DNA of 13,200 nt. It comes from Methanobacteriota archaeon (GTDB lineage: Archaea > Thermoplasmatota > Thermoplasmata > RBG-16-68-12). The position numbers were made by a program, and so were the translations under genes. Below are positions 6,968 to 12,305 of the stretch, one piece after another. Under the pieces are notes generated by a model that made no database searches, was not told where the DNA came from, and worked only from the letters and a program-made list of their open reading frames with translations. The stretch covers positions 1 through 13,200 of the forward strand of contig VBMM01000068.1 in the NCBI GenBank assembly GCA_005878415.1, given 5' to 3'. Every line of letters begins with the position of its first letter. Position 1 is the first letter of the stretch.

Positions 6968-7483
6968 TCAATCAATCTGGACCGACCCGAGAACCGGACG
7001 GAAGATCCATTTGTCGCCGGCGCCATGGATCGAGCTCGCCAAGTCGAAATTCAGCGTGATCGTGACAGAGCCGCCGCCGGCGAGATCGAACGGGGTCACC
7101 GTCATCAACTCGCCATCGGGCACGGTCACGGTGACATGCGTCCCGTTCGGAAGGACGCCTTCGACGGAGTTGATGGCGATCCGGAGCTGCGTGTACTTCC
7201 CGGGCGGCGCGCGGTCGAGGGACAGGAGTTGCGTCACATTTCCAAGGCCGACGAAGTCGATCTGCGTCGTCGACAAGGGCACGGAAGTCCAACCGCTCGC
7301 GTTCCCCGCATTCGCCCGATGGACCTGGATGTCCGAGAAGACGACGTTCAGGTGTTGCCAGTTGAGCGGCGTCGCACTCACCGCGATCTTGATGGTGCCG
7401 CTGGCGTACGTGCCGAGCGATGCGACCGCGATGATGGCGAGCAGTGCCGCAACCGCCAAGGCGAATGCGCGGCGCGGCGTCAC
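6968..7483 (-). CDS. Exported or membrane-anchored DUF4382-type protein
   Basis: A 171-residue protein with an N-terminal Arg pair followed by a hydrophobic segment at about 6-27 (signal peptide or anchor) and a beta-rich extracytoplasmic domain. Motifs IKIAVSATPLNWQHLNVVFSD, then a TQLRIAINSVEG strand and a C-terminal TITLNFDLASSI recall DUF4382 proteins, whose function is unknown. Three N-glycosylation sequons are present (NAS at 61, NVT at 82, NGT at 113). The open frame begins further upstream, but GTG at 7483 is chosen: GGAGG lies 6 nt ahead of it, a strong TATA box lies ~40 nt upstream, and translation from there begins just before the hydrophobic segment. It converges with uppS, separated by 34 nt. 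Confidence 0.8.
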   Translation of the reverse strand: MTPRRAFALAVAALLAIIAVASLGTYASGTIKIAVSATPLNWQHLNVVFSDIQVHRANAGNASGWTSVPLSTTQIDFVGLGNVTQLLSLDRAPPGKYTQLRIAINSVEGVLPNGTHVTVTVPDGELMTVTPFDLAGGGSVTITLNFDLASSIHGAGDKWIFRPVLGSVQID

Positions 7484-7489
7484 TACGGT

Positions 7490-7494
7490 CCTCC
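7490..7494 (-). promoter_or_regulatory. Shine-Dalgarno site deciding the DUF4382 start
   Basis: GGAGG on the minus strand, 6 nt before the GTG at 7483. It is one of the clearest Shine-Dalgarno sites in the window and supports the GTG over the far-upstream starts. Confidence 0.65.
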
Positions 7495-7518
7495 GGGAGC
7501 ATGATTCTCCGGGCGGGC

Positions 7519-7527
7519 TATATAGGT
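7519..7527 (-). promoter_or_regulatory. TATA box of the DUF4382 gene
   Basis: Minus-strand CCTATATAG in GC-rich surroundings, centred ~40 nt upstream of the GTG at 7483. It predicts a start site near 7497 and a leader of about 14 nt that just includes the Shine-Dalgarno site. Confidence 0.65.
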
Positions 7528-7560
7528 TCTCGCTGCCTATCGACGTCGATAACGAAGAGC

Positions 7561-7845
7561 TCACGCCGCGGCCATCGGCGCGGCCATCCCGAGCGCCTCG
7601 TACACGTGGTCGATCGCCTCGCGCGCACGGCGCTCGTCGTCCGTCTTGACGAGGATCTTTCCGCTCTCGTACAGGGTCAACTCAGGCTCGCCTTCGAGGA
7701 TGAGCATCACCTTGACGTCGCTGACACGCCAGCCCGCCCCCCGCAGCCGTTCCGCGGCCCCAGGAAGGTCCACGCGCGCCGGCTTCTTGAGGGTCGAGAT
7801 GAACGCCGTGGCGGTGCGACACGGTTTGAGTAGGTAGTAGGTCAT
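7561..7845 (-). CDS. Small protein resembling a free-standing MoeB C-terminal domain
   Basis: A 94-residue protein starting with the ATG that overlaps the ThiI stop (ATGA), so it is translationally coupled. It has no catalytic motif. Its body aligns by eye with the last ~75 residues of MoeB two genes upstream: VDLPGAAERLRGAG here against IDLDGLASRLRGLG there, and LTLYESGKILVKT against LTVFPDGRALIRG. Both are followed by a D...A....Y helix. The DUF-like pattern of two helices plus a beta hairpin ending in a helix also recalls half a TBP fold; this is inference only. Its place in the moeB-thiI operon suggests a role in sulfur-carrier or tRNA-thiolation chemistry, perhaps as an adaptor. The C-terminal end is Ala/Met-rich and probably disordered. 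Confidence 0.8.
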   Translation of the reverse strand: MTYYLLKPCRTATAFISTLKKPARVDLPGAAERLRGAGWRVSDVKVMLILEGEPELTLYESGKILVKTDDERRAREAIDHVYEALGMAAPMAAA

Positions 7846-8513
7846 CGCGCCGTCTCCGCACGGGCCGAGAGCGACCCAGGGGCACGGTCCGCTTTGAACC
7901 TTTCCGGCTGGACCTCTTCGAGGCACTCCGCCACCAGCCGATCCACGGGGAGTTTCGCCTCCTCTTCCAGGATCTGGTCGAGGCGGGCGTGCGTCGCGGG
8001 ACGCGGCGGCCCCAGGAGGTCACAGATTTCCGGGCCCTTCGAGACTTCGTACGTGCCAATCGCCTTCGCGCGGTCCACGATCTCCTGCTTGTCGAATCCA
8101 ATCAGCGGCCGGATGATCGGACGTCTCGCGACCGCGTCGATCGCCCGGAGGCTCGCGAGCGTCTGGCTCGAAACCTGACCGAGGTTCTCTCCCGTCACGA
8201 GGACCTCCGCCCCCTCTCGATCTGCGATGGCGTCGGCGAGGCGGACCATGATCCTCTTCGTCAGGATGAAATAGAAGCGCCGGTTCGCCGCGTGGGCGAC
8301 GTCGGCGAACGCCTCTCCGACCCGCACGACGTACAATGTGGGAACACCGATGATCCCACAAAGGGCCCGCGTTTTCACCTCGGCCGCGTCGTCCGTGATC
8401 GGCTCGAGGGAAAAGTGCGCGGCCACGAGGCCGAGCCCTTGACGGGCCATGAGGTGGCCGGCGACGGGGCTGTCGAATCCACCGCTGAGGAGGAGGACGC
8501 CCGCGCGGACCAC
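7842..8513 (-). CDS. thiI: ThiI-like PP-loop sulfurtransferase lacking THUMP and rhodanese domains
   Basis: A 223-residue protein corresponding to the adenylating PP-loop domain of ThiI (tRNA 4-thiouridine synthase). The ATP loop is SGGFDSPVAG at 10-19. The ThiI-specific TGENLGQVSSQTL is at 107-119, followed by RPIIRPLIGFDKQEIV. The segment PEICDLLGPPRPATHARL places Cys164 where E. coli ThiI has its conserved Cys344. The protein begins directly with the PP-loop fold: the N-terminal ferredoxin-like and THUMP tRNA-binding domains are missing, as is any C-terminal rhodanese. GTG at 8513 lies one base after the MoeB stop; there is no room for a longer N-terminus. RNA binding and the sulfur donor must come from other proteins. 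A thiamine role is possible but less likely. Confidence 0.88.
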   Translation of the reverse strand: MVRAGVLLLSGGFDSPVAGHLMARQGLGLVAAHFSLEPITDDAAEVKTRALCGIIGVPTLYVVRVGEAFADVAHAANRRFYFILTKRIMVRLADAIADREGAEVLVTGENLGQVSSQTLASLRAIDAVARRPIIRPLIGFDKQEIVDRAKAIGTYEVSKGPEICDLLGPPRPATHARLDQILEEEAKLPVDRLVAECLEEVQPERFKADRAPGSLSARAETAR

Positions 8514-8514
8514 G

Positions 8515-9525
8515 TCAAATCCCCACGTACTTCGCGTACACGCTGCGGGCCTCCGACTCGTCCTTCACGCCGCGAATCAACGCGCGCCCGTCCGGAAAGA
8601 CGGTGAGGCGACGCCCTTCCACATCGGCCACGAGGACATCGCCCGCACGACGCGCCGTGCCGAGTCCGCGGAGTCGGCTCGCGAGGCCGTCAAGGTCGAT
8701 CGTGCCCCGATGGACCGGGTCGAGGGAGATCGTATCGCTCCCGCAGAGGGATGCGAGGACCTGCGTGCGCCTCGCCCCGACATAATCGCGCTGTCCGCCC
8801 ACGCAGGCGGGACAGTCCGCACTCCGTGCGATGCGGATCCGCTCGATCCCAGGGCGCCAACCGTCAATGACGAGCAAATCGCCGGATGGGGCGTTCCCGA
8901 CAAGGAGGCGCAGAGCCTCGCCCGCTTGGATTGCGCCGATCTGGGCGGACACCGCATTGAAGATGCCCGCGGTCTCGCAGGTCGGCAGGCTGCCGGGGGG
9001 CAAGGGTTTCGGGTTGAAACACCGGAAGCACGCCGTGTCCGGCGACCGGATGGCGAGGAGCATCCCGTACGTCGAGATCGCGCCCGCGTAGACGAACGGC
9101 AGGTGCGCGTCGATCGCCGATTCGTTGAGGAGGAAGCGGGTCTCGAGGTTATCGGTGCCGTCCAGGATGATGTCGACCCCTCGCAAGATGTCGTGGACCG
9201 TCCCCGCGTGTACGTCCTTCGCAAGCGGCTCCACCTCGATGTCCGAATTCACCTTCCGGAGCCGATCCGCTGCCGCCTCCGCTTTTGGCCGTTCGAGGTC
9301 CTCTTCCGAATACAGGGACTGCCGTTGCAAGTTCACGAGCTCGACAACGTCCCGGTCGACGAGCCGAAGCCGGCCGACACCGGCCCGGGCCAGGACGTCC
9401 GCCGAGATGCTCCCGAGCGCGCCGAGGCCGACGACGACGGCCGTGGACTCGGAGATCGATCGCTGGCCGTCGGGGCCGATCTCCGGGAGGACGGTCTGTC
9501 GCCGATAGCGGTCCGGTCGCCTCAC
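8515..9525 (-). CDS. moeB: E1-like MoeB/ThiF/HesA adenylyltransferase
   Basis: A 336-residue E1-like enzyme that adenylates the C-terminal Gly-Gly of a ubiquitin-like sulfur carrier (in archaea, SAMP/MoaD-type). It has the nucleotide motif GLGALGS (33-39), the acidic strand LVDRDVVELVNLQRQ, LDGTDNLETR (121-130), the candidate catalytic Cys183 in TCETAG, and two zinc pairs, C166/C169 and C238/C241. After the E1 core, residues ~255-336 form an extra domain ending LTVFPDGRALIRGVKDESEA and a Tyr-rich helix, an extension seen in some archaeal and Firmicute MoeB-like proteins. There is no rhodanese domain. GTG at 9525 is about 27 nt downstream of a TATA-like box, supporting a leaderless start. It leads the moeB-thiI-small-protein operon. 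Confidence 0.93.
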   Translation of the reverse strand: MRRPDRYRRQTVLPEIGPDGQRSISESTAVVVGLGALGSISADVLARAGVGRLRLVDRDVVELVNLQRQSLYSEEDLERPKAEAAADRLRKVNSDIEVEPLAKDVHAGTVHDILRGVDIILDGTDNLETRFLLNESAIDAHLPFVYAGAISTYGMLLAIRSPDTACFRCFNPKPLPPGSLPTCETAGIFNAVSAQIGAIQAGEALRLLVGNAPSGDLLVIDGWRPGIERIRIARSADCPACVGGQRDYVGARRTQVLASLCGSDTISLDPVHRGTIDLDGLASRLRGLGTARRAGDVLVADVEGRRLTVFPDGRALIRGVKDESEARSVYAKYVGI

Positions 9526-9547
9526 GGGTTTGGCAAAGGGGCGGGCG

Positions 9548-9555
9548 CTTTATGG
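9548..9555 (-). promoter_or_regulatory. TATA-like box of the moeB operon
   Basis: Minus-strand CCATAAAG is centred about 27 nt upstream of the moeB GTG, the spacing expected for leaderless transcription. It probably drives all three genes of the sulfur-transfer operon. Confidence 0.5.
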
Positions 9556-9587
9556 TCTTTTGCGGAACCCCTCGGTACCCGCCATCC

Positions 9588-9606
9588 GGCGGCGGGGAAC
9601 GCCGCC
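9588..9606. repeat. Short GC-rich inverted repeat
   Basis: GGCGGCG and CGCCGCC flank a five-base loop (GGGAA), a perfect 7-bp stem. It lies between the 54-residue gene and moeB. No T-run follows on the minus strand, so it is not a clear terminator; GC-rich DNA makes such stems fairly common by chance. Confidence 0.3.
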
Positions 9607-9645
9607 GTGCATCTCAAACGCAGCCGTTGCCGGGCGCTCCGGCGG

Positions 9646-9810
9646 TCAGTTGTAGAGGTTGAACTCGTCCTTCTCGGGGACCGTGTCCCAGTCCTCGTCC
9701 GTCTCCTCGAAGACTGCGTTGAAGAGAGCGCTGACCACTTCGCGCAGCTGCTGAATTTCGCCGCGAAGGCGCTGCAATTCCCGCATTACATCATCGTTCG
9801 ACGGAGCCAT
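9646..9810 (-). CDS. 54-residue coiled-coil small protein with acidic tail
   Basis: A short open frame: MAPSNDDVMRELQRLRGEIQ, then QLREVVSALFNAVF, then an acidic tail ending DEFNLYN. Residues ~8-30 form a heptad-patterned helix (Met/Leu/Leu/Ile/Leu/Val at a/d positions) likely to dimerise, followed by a Glu/Asp-rich C-terminal segment. Supporting evidence for expression is a GAGGT Shine-Dalgarno site five bases before the ATG, a TATA-like element ~39 nt upstream, and the protein-like residue pattern. No family is recognised. It sits upstream of moeB on the same strand with 120 nt between, and downstream of csl4. It may be a regulator or adaptor; that is a guess. Confidence 0.7.
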   Translation of the reverse strand: MAPSNDDVMRELQRLRGEIQQLREVVSALFNAVFEETDEDWDTVPEKDEFNLYN

Positions 9811-9815
9811 TCACA

Positions 9816-9820
9816 ACCTC
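9816..9820 (-). promoter_or_regulatory. Shine-Dalgarno site of the 54-residue gene
   Basis: GAGGT on the minus strand, five bases before the ATG at 9810. It supports translation of this small gene, which is too short to be convincing from length alone. Confidence 0.55.
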
Positions 9821-9844
9821 TATGCGCTGCTATCACAGGGTAGG

Positions 9845-9853
9845 TTCATATCC
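9845..9853 (-). promoter_or_regulatory. TATA-like element upstream of the 54-residue gene
   Basis: Minus-strand GGATATGAA is centred about 39 nt upstream of the ATG and predicts a leader of roughly 12 nt carrying the Shine-Dalgarno site. It lies in the gap after the csl4 stop codon (9917). Confidence 0.4.
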
Positions 9854-9916
9854 CTTTGCCTTCGATTCTTGGTGCTAATTCTCAACACGGAATGCCCACG
9901 AAATTTTCCGCGCGGA

Positions 9917-10678
9917 CTAACGACGTCGATCGCGATCGCGGTCCCGTCCACCGCGTTCCCGGCTCCGTCCGTCGCGCCCTCGGCCACCCCGGTCCCGATC
10001 CCGATCCCGGCCTCCGCCGGGACCGCCCCGATCCCGGCCGCCACGCTCTCGACCCTCCCGGCGTTCGCCTCCGCGCACGCGCTCCGCGACCCGGCCGCCC
10101 CCGAGCTCCGTCGCGGGGACGGACAATTTGAGGTCCGCGTAGTCCGCCGCCAACTTGCGCCGTTCCGATCGCTCGTCGCGAGGGCAGTAGAGCTCGCGCC
10201 CGCGCATTTCCAGAGGCCCGCGGCACACGGAGCAGAGGGCTTTGACGACCCCCAGCGTCGGTTCTGCCGTCGTGAGCTGGAGCGAGGGCTTCACCTGGAT
10301 GACCTTCGCCCGGATGATGTCGCCAAGCCGATACATGTCGTGGATGTCCTCCGTGTACTCCTCGGAGACGTTCGATATGTGAATCGTCCCCCCGGACTCG
10401 CCGCTAATCTGACGCGCGCGACCGTGGATCGCTTGGATCGTCGCGGTCGCCATCATCCCCCGGATGTCGTCGACGACCCCGTAGACGATGTCCCCGACGC
10501 GGAGCTCCGCGGGAGGGTTGAAGGCTCGGACGCGGGCGACTCGGTTCGCCGGATCGAGTTCGAGGACGCCCGGTGTCGCCGCGAATACAAGGCCTTTCGC
10601 TTCGTACGTCCCCTCGCCCGGTTCAAACTCCTCGGCGACGGCGATCTCGTCACCCGGCAGGACCATCTTGCGTTCCAT
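9917..10678 (-). CDS. csl4: Exosome subunit Csl4 with Arg/Gly/Asp-rich tail
   Basis: A 253-residue Csl4, a cap subunit of the archaeal RNA exosome that binds RNA and recruits partners. The N-terminal domain is at ~1-55 (VLPGDEIAVAEEFEPGEGTY). The S1 domain is at ~58-142, with VGDIVYGVVDDI and GTIHISNVS. The zinc ribbon is at ~147-180 and has C149, C152 and C165, but the fourth ligand position reads Asp168 (CPRDERSERR) where the family has Cys. The family end (ERRKLAADYADLKL) is normally the C-terminus. Here a further ~60 residues of repeated RGG/RD motifs follow (193-253). Usual archaeal Csl4 is ~180-200 residues. The ATG at 10678 is chosen; a second ATG is four codons later. It is downstream of the METTL5-like gene. 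Confidence 0.94.
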   Translation of the reverse strand: MERKMVLPGDEIAVAEEFEPGEGTYEAKGLVFAATPGVLELDPANRVARVRAFNPPAELRVGDIVYGVVDDIRGMMATATIQAIHGRARQISGESGGTIHISNVSEEYTEDIHDMYRLGDIIRAKVIQVKPSLQLTTAEPTLGVVKALCSVCRGPLEMRGRELYCPRDERSERRKLAADYADLKLSVPATELGGGRVAERVRGGERREGRERGGRDRGGPGGGRDRDRDRGGRGRDGRSRERGGRDRDRDRRR

Positions 10679-10722
10679 CGGAATCCGCTCGACCCTTGGG
10701 TTCGCACGAAAGACGAGCCGGC

Positions 10723-10732
10723 GTATTTATCC
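10723..10732 (-). promoter_or_regulatory. TATA-like box of csl4 overlapping the methylase stop codon
   Basis: Minus-strand GGATAAATAC contains the TAA stop of the upstream methylase gene (10727-10729) and is centred ~49 nt before the csl4 ATG. It predicts a leader of ~22 nt. It may give csl4 its own transcript in addition to read-through. Confidence 0.5.
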
Positions 10733-11269
10733 CTTCGCTACCTCGACCCGGAACAGCACGACGTCGATGCGCCGCGCCTCGTCGCGGTGGAACTCGAAGG
10801 TGTGCGGGATCGGGAACGAGTACGGGAAGCGATCCGTGATCGTCGCGCCCGCGGTTTCGAGGTATTGTCGGACAAACGCCTCGGCGGGTCCGTGCCGGAT
10901 CTGTGCCCCGAACGGCGGGTTCATCAGGACGGTGTCGAACGCTTCGCGGACGTCGGCGACGTCGTCGAGCCGCCACTCGGCTTCGACGCGGACCGTCGCG
11001 GCGTTCTGCTCCGCCACCCGAATCGCCGCCGGGTCCGAGTCCACGCCGACGACGCGCGCGGCGCCGAGCAGCTTCGCCCCGATCCCAAGCCCGCCATTCC
11101 CGCATCCGAGGTCGAGGACGGCGCACCCCTCGATATCCCCGCGGCCGTAGGCGCCGTAGACGACCTCGGCGGCGATGGTCGCAGGTGTCGCATACGGCTC
11201 TCTCTCCGGTTTCGGCTGCGGCACCGGAGCGAGGGATTGCAGGATGCGCTCGAGTTGGACTTTCTTCAT
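10727..11269 (-). CDS. METTL5-like RNA N6-adenine methylase
   Basis: A 180-residue class I SAM-dependent methyltransferase of the METTL5/COG2263 type. It has the N-terminal MKKVQLERILQSL helix, then YATPATIAAEVVYGA, the SAM loop VLDLGCGNGGLGIGA (51-65), the acidic strand end VGVDSD (74-79), and the adenine-methylase motif NPPFG (117-121). The C-terminal FEFHRDEARRIDVVLFRVEV strands are typical. Human METTL5 makes m6A in 18S rRNA; the archaeal counterpart probably modifies small-subunit rRNA, although an older annotation as DNA methylase is common. It follows the GTPase gene by 22 nt on the same strand, with GGGAG close to the ATG, and precedes csl4. Length is normal. Confidence 0.92.
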   Translation of the reverse strand: MKKVQLERILQSLAPVPQPKPEREPYATPATIAAEVVYGAYGRGDIEGCAVLDLGCGNGGLGIGAKLLGAARVVGVDSDPAAIRVAEQNAATVRVEAEWRLDDVADVREAFDTVLMNPPFGAQIRHGPAEAFVRQYLETAGATITDRFPYSFPIPHTFEFHRDEARRIDVVLFRVEVAKG

Positions 11270-11276
11270 CGGCTCC

Positions 11277-11288
11277 CCTCCGCGGAGG
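11277..11288. repeat. Perfect 12-bp palindrome at the methylase ribosome-binding region
   Basis: CCTCCGCGGAGG is fully self-complementary and lies between the GTPase stop and the methylase ATG, next to the GGGAG-like ribosome-binding sequence. It could be a small RNA or DNA structure, or chance in GC-rich sequence. Confidence 0.3.
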
Positions 11289-11291
11289 CAC

Positions 11292-12098
11292 TCACTCGTC
11301 GAACGAGCCCGACCGCGCCTGGCCCGCCTGCGTGCCCCGAGGCGTGATGACCGCGGTGAAATCGGCCGGCCCGGCCCACAACAGCGTCAGCAGACCCTCG
11401 GCTTCGAGCCGCTTCAGTTCCGCCTGGAGCTCGTCGAAGCTTACCCCCCGGAGGATCTCGAAGAACTGGTTCTTCTTGAGCCCCAGAGCGCCTCGCTTCG
11501 AGAGCAGTTCGAGGATCTTCTCCCGAAGCCCGCGATCCACGGCCCGCGCCTGCTCGGTCTGGAACGCTCGATCGACCATCTCGATCGCGAGCGCGTTGAA
11601 CGCGTCCTCGACGGACTCCCCGGTCCGCGCGGACGTGAACGCATACGGGGCGTCGAACGCCTCGGCGAGCCGCTGCACGTCTTCGTCGGAGAAGGCCCGT
11701 CGGTCCGCGAGGTCCTTCTTGTTCACGAGGAGGTACACCGGCACGTCTCCCGCGATCTCGAGGGCGGAGGGGATCCACTCGTTGAGCGCGTACAGGCTGT
11801 CCTCGCGCGAGATGTCGCAAACCGCCATGAGCGCCTGAGAGCCGTGGTAGTACGTCTCCCGGACCAGATCCTTGAATCCTCGCTGGCCCATGATGTCGAA
11901 GATCGACAGGTCCATCTGGACCTCGACGTCCGCACCGTACGGCACGGCGAGTTCGATCTTGCTGACCCGGGTCCCGACCGTGTGCATGTACGTCTCCTGG
12001 TATTCGTTGAGGACGAATCGGCGAATGAGGGAGGTCTTCCCGACCCCGCCCTCCCCCAGGAGGGCCAGCTTCGTTTTCATGCGACGGACGCTCGGCAT
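11292..12098 (-). CDS. Ras/Rab-like small GTPase with C-terminal winged helix
   Basis: A 268-residue protein whose first ~178 residues are a Ras-superfamily G domain: G1 GEGGVGKTS (15-23), switch I with Thr in HTVGTR (39-44), G3 DIMGQRGF (68-75) with the catalytic-type Gln, G4 NKKD (126-129) and G5 TSAR (155-158). Residues ~190-255 form a likely winged helix-turn-helix (LREKILELLSKRGALGLKKN, then a two-strand wing). The C-terminus (GSFDE) has no Cys for prenylation. Such proteins act as molecular switches; the effector is unknown. ATG at 12098 fits a TATA-like box ~37 nt upstream. ATG at 12080 and an in-frame start at 12170 are alternatives. It leads the GTPase-methylase pair, 22 nt apart. 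Confidence 0.93.
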   Translation of the reverse strand: MPSVRRMKTKLALLGEGGVGKTSLIRRFVLNEYQETYMHTVGTRVSKIELAVPYGADVEVQMDLSIFDIMGQRGFKDLVRETYYHGSQALMAVCDISREDSLYALNEWIPSALEIAGDVPVYLLVNKKDLADRRAFSDEDVQRLAEAFDAPYAFTSARTGESVEDAFNALAIEMVDRAFQTEQARAVDRGLREKILELLSKRGALGLKKNQFFEILRGVSFDELQAELKRLEAEGLLTLLWAGPADFTAVITPRGTQAGQARSGSFDE

Positions 12099-12130
12099 CG
12101 GAGGACCAGGCCCCTCCGCATTCGGAGGGC

Positions 12131-12140
12131 GAGTATAAGC
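12131..12140 (-). promoter_or_regulatory. TATA-like box of the GTPase gene
   Basis: Minus-strand GCTTATACTC is centred ~37 nt upstream of the ATG at 12098. It lies inside the extension that would be coded from the start at 12170, which argues for the shorter protein. Confidence 0.5.
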
Positions 12141-12272
12141 TGTTTCGTCGTTGGCAACTTCTCGGGTCACGACCGACGTCAGATCCTCTCGACCGCGACG
12201 GCCTCGTGATTATCACGAATCTTTCCGTCGCCGTTCTACCTCTTAAGAATTGGAATCAGAACGAATGGCGAT
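12141..12272. other. Divergent intergenic region between the GTPase and plus-strand genes
   Basis: About 130 nt without a convincing gene. It is noticeably more AT-rich than the rest of the window around 12205-12275 and holds a 13-nt palindrome (12205-12217) and the palindrome TCTTAAGA near 12240, which could be a further TATA-like or operator element. No tRNA or other RNA gene was recognised in it. Confidence 0.5.
12205..12217. promoter_or_regulatory. Candidate operator palindrome
   Basis: CGTGATTATCACG is a perfect 6-1-6 inverted repeat in the AT-richer gap between the GTPase gene and the plus-strand genes leading to cytochrome oxidase. Its size suits a dimeric helix-turn-helix regulator. 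The regulator and the target gene are not known. Confidence 0.4.
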
Positions 12273-12281
12273 GGATTTATC
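12273..12281 (+). promoter_or_regulatory. TATA-like box upstream of the 39-codon frame
   Basis: GGATTTATC is centred ~29 nt before the ATG at 12306, matching the leaderless spacing seen at several other genes here. It supports that the short frame is transcribed. Confidence 0.45.
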
Positions 12282-12305
12282 CGGCCCCCGAGGCACGAAC
12301 GTGTC

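Noticed and set aside
8449..9843. 464-codon plus-strand frame opposite thiI and moeB
   Set aside because: Antisense shadow of two well-identified minus-strand enzymes; composition is Arg/Asp/Leu-rich with no recognisable domain.
9920..10110. GC-rich repeats resembling a tandem array or CRISPR-like element
   Set aside because: The repeats are short, imperfect and in frame with the RGG/RD tail of Csl4; there is no spacer structure.
9869..11347. 492-codon plus-strand frame opposite csl4 and the methylase
   Set aside because: Antisense shadow; the minus strand carries complete S1, zinc-ribbon and SAM-methylase motifs.
11175..12209. 344-codon plus-strand frame opposite the GTPase
   Set aside because: Antisense to a GTPase with all five G motifs; no motif of its own.
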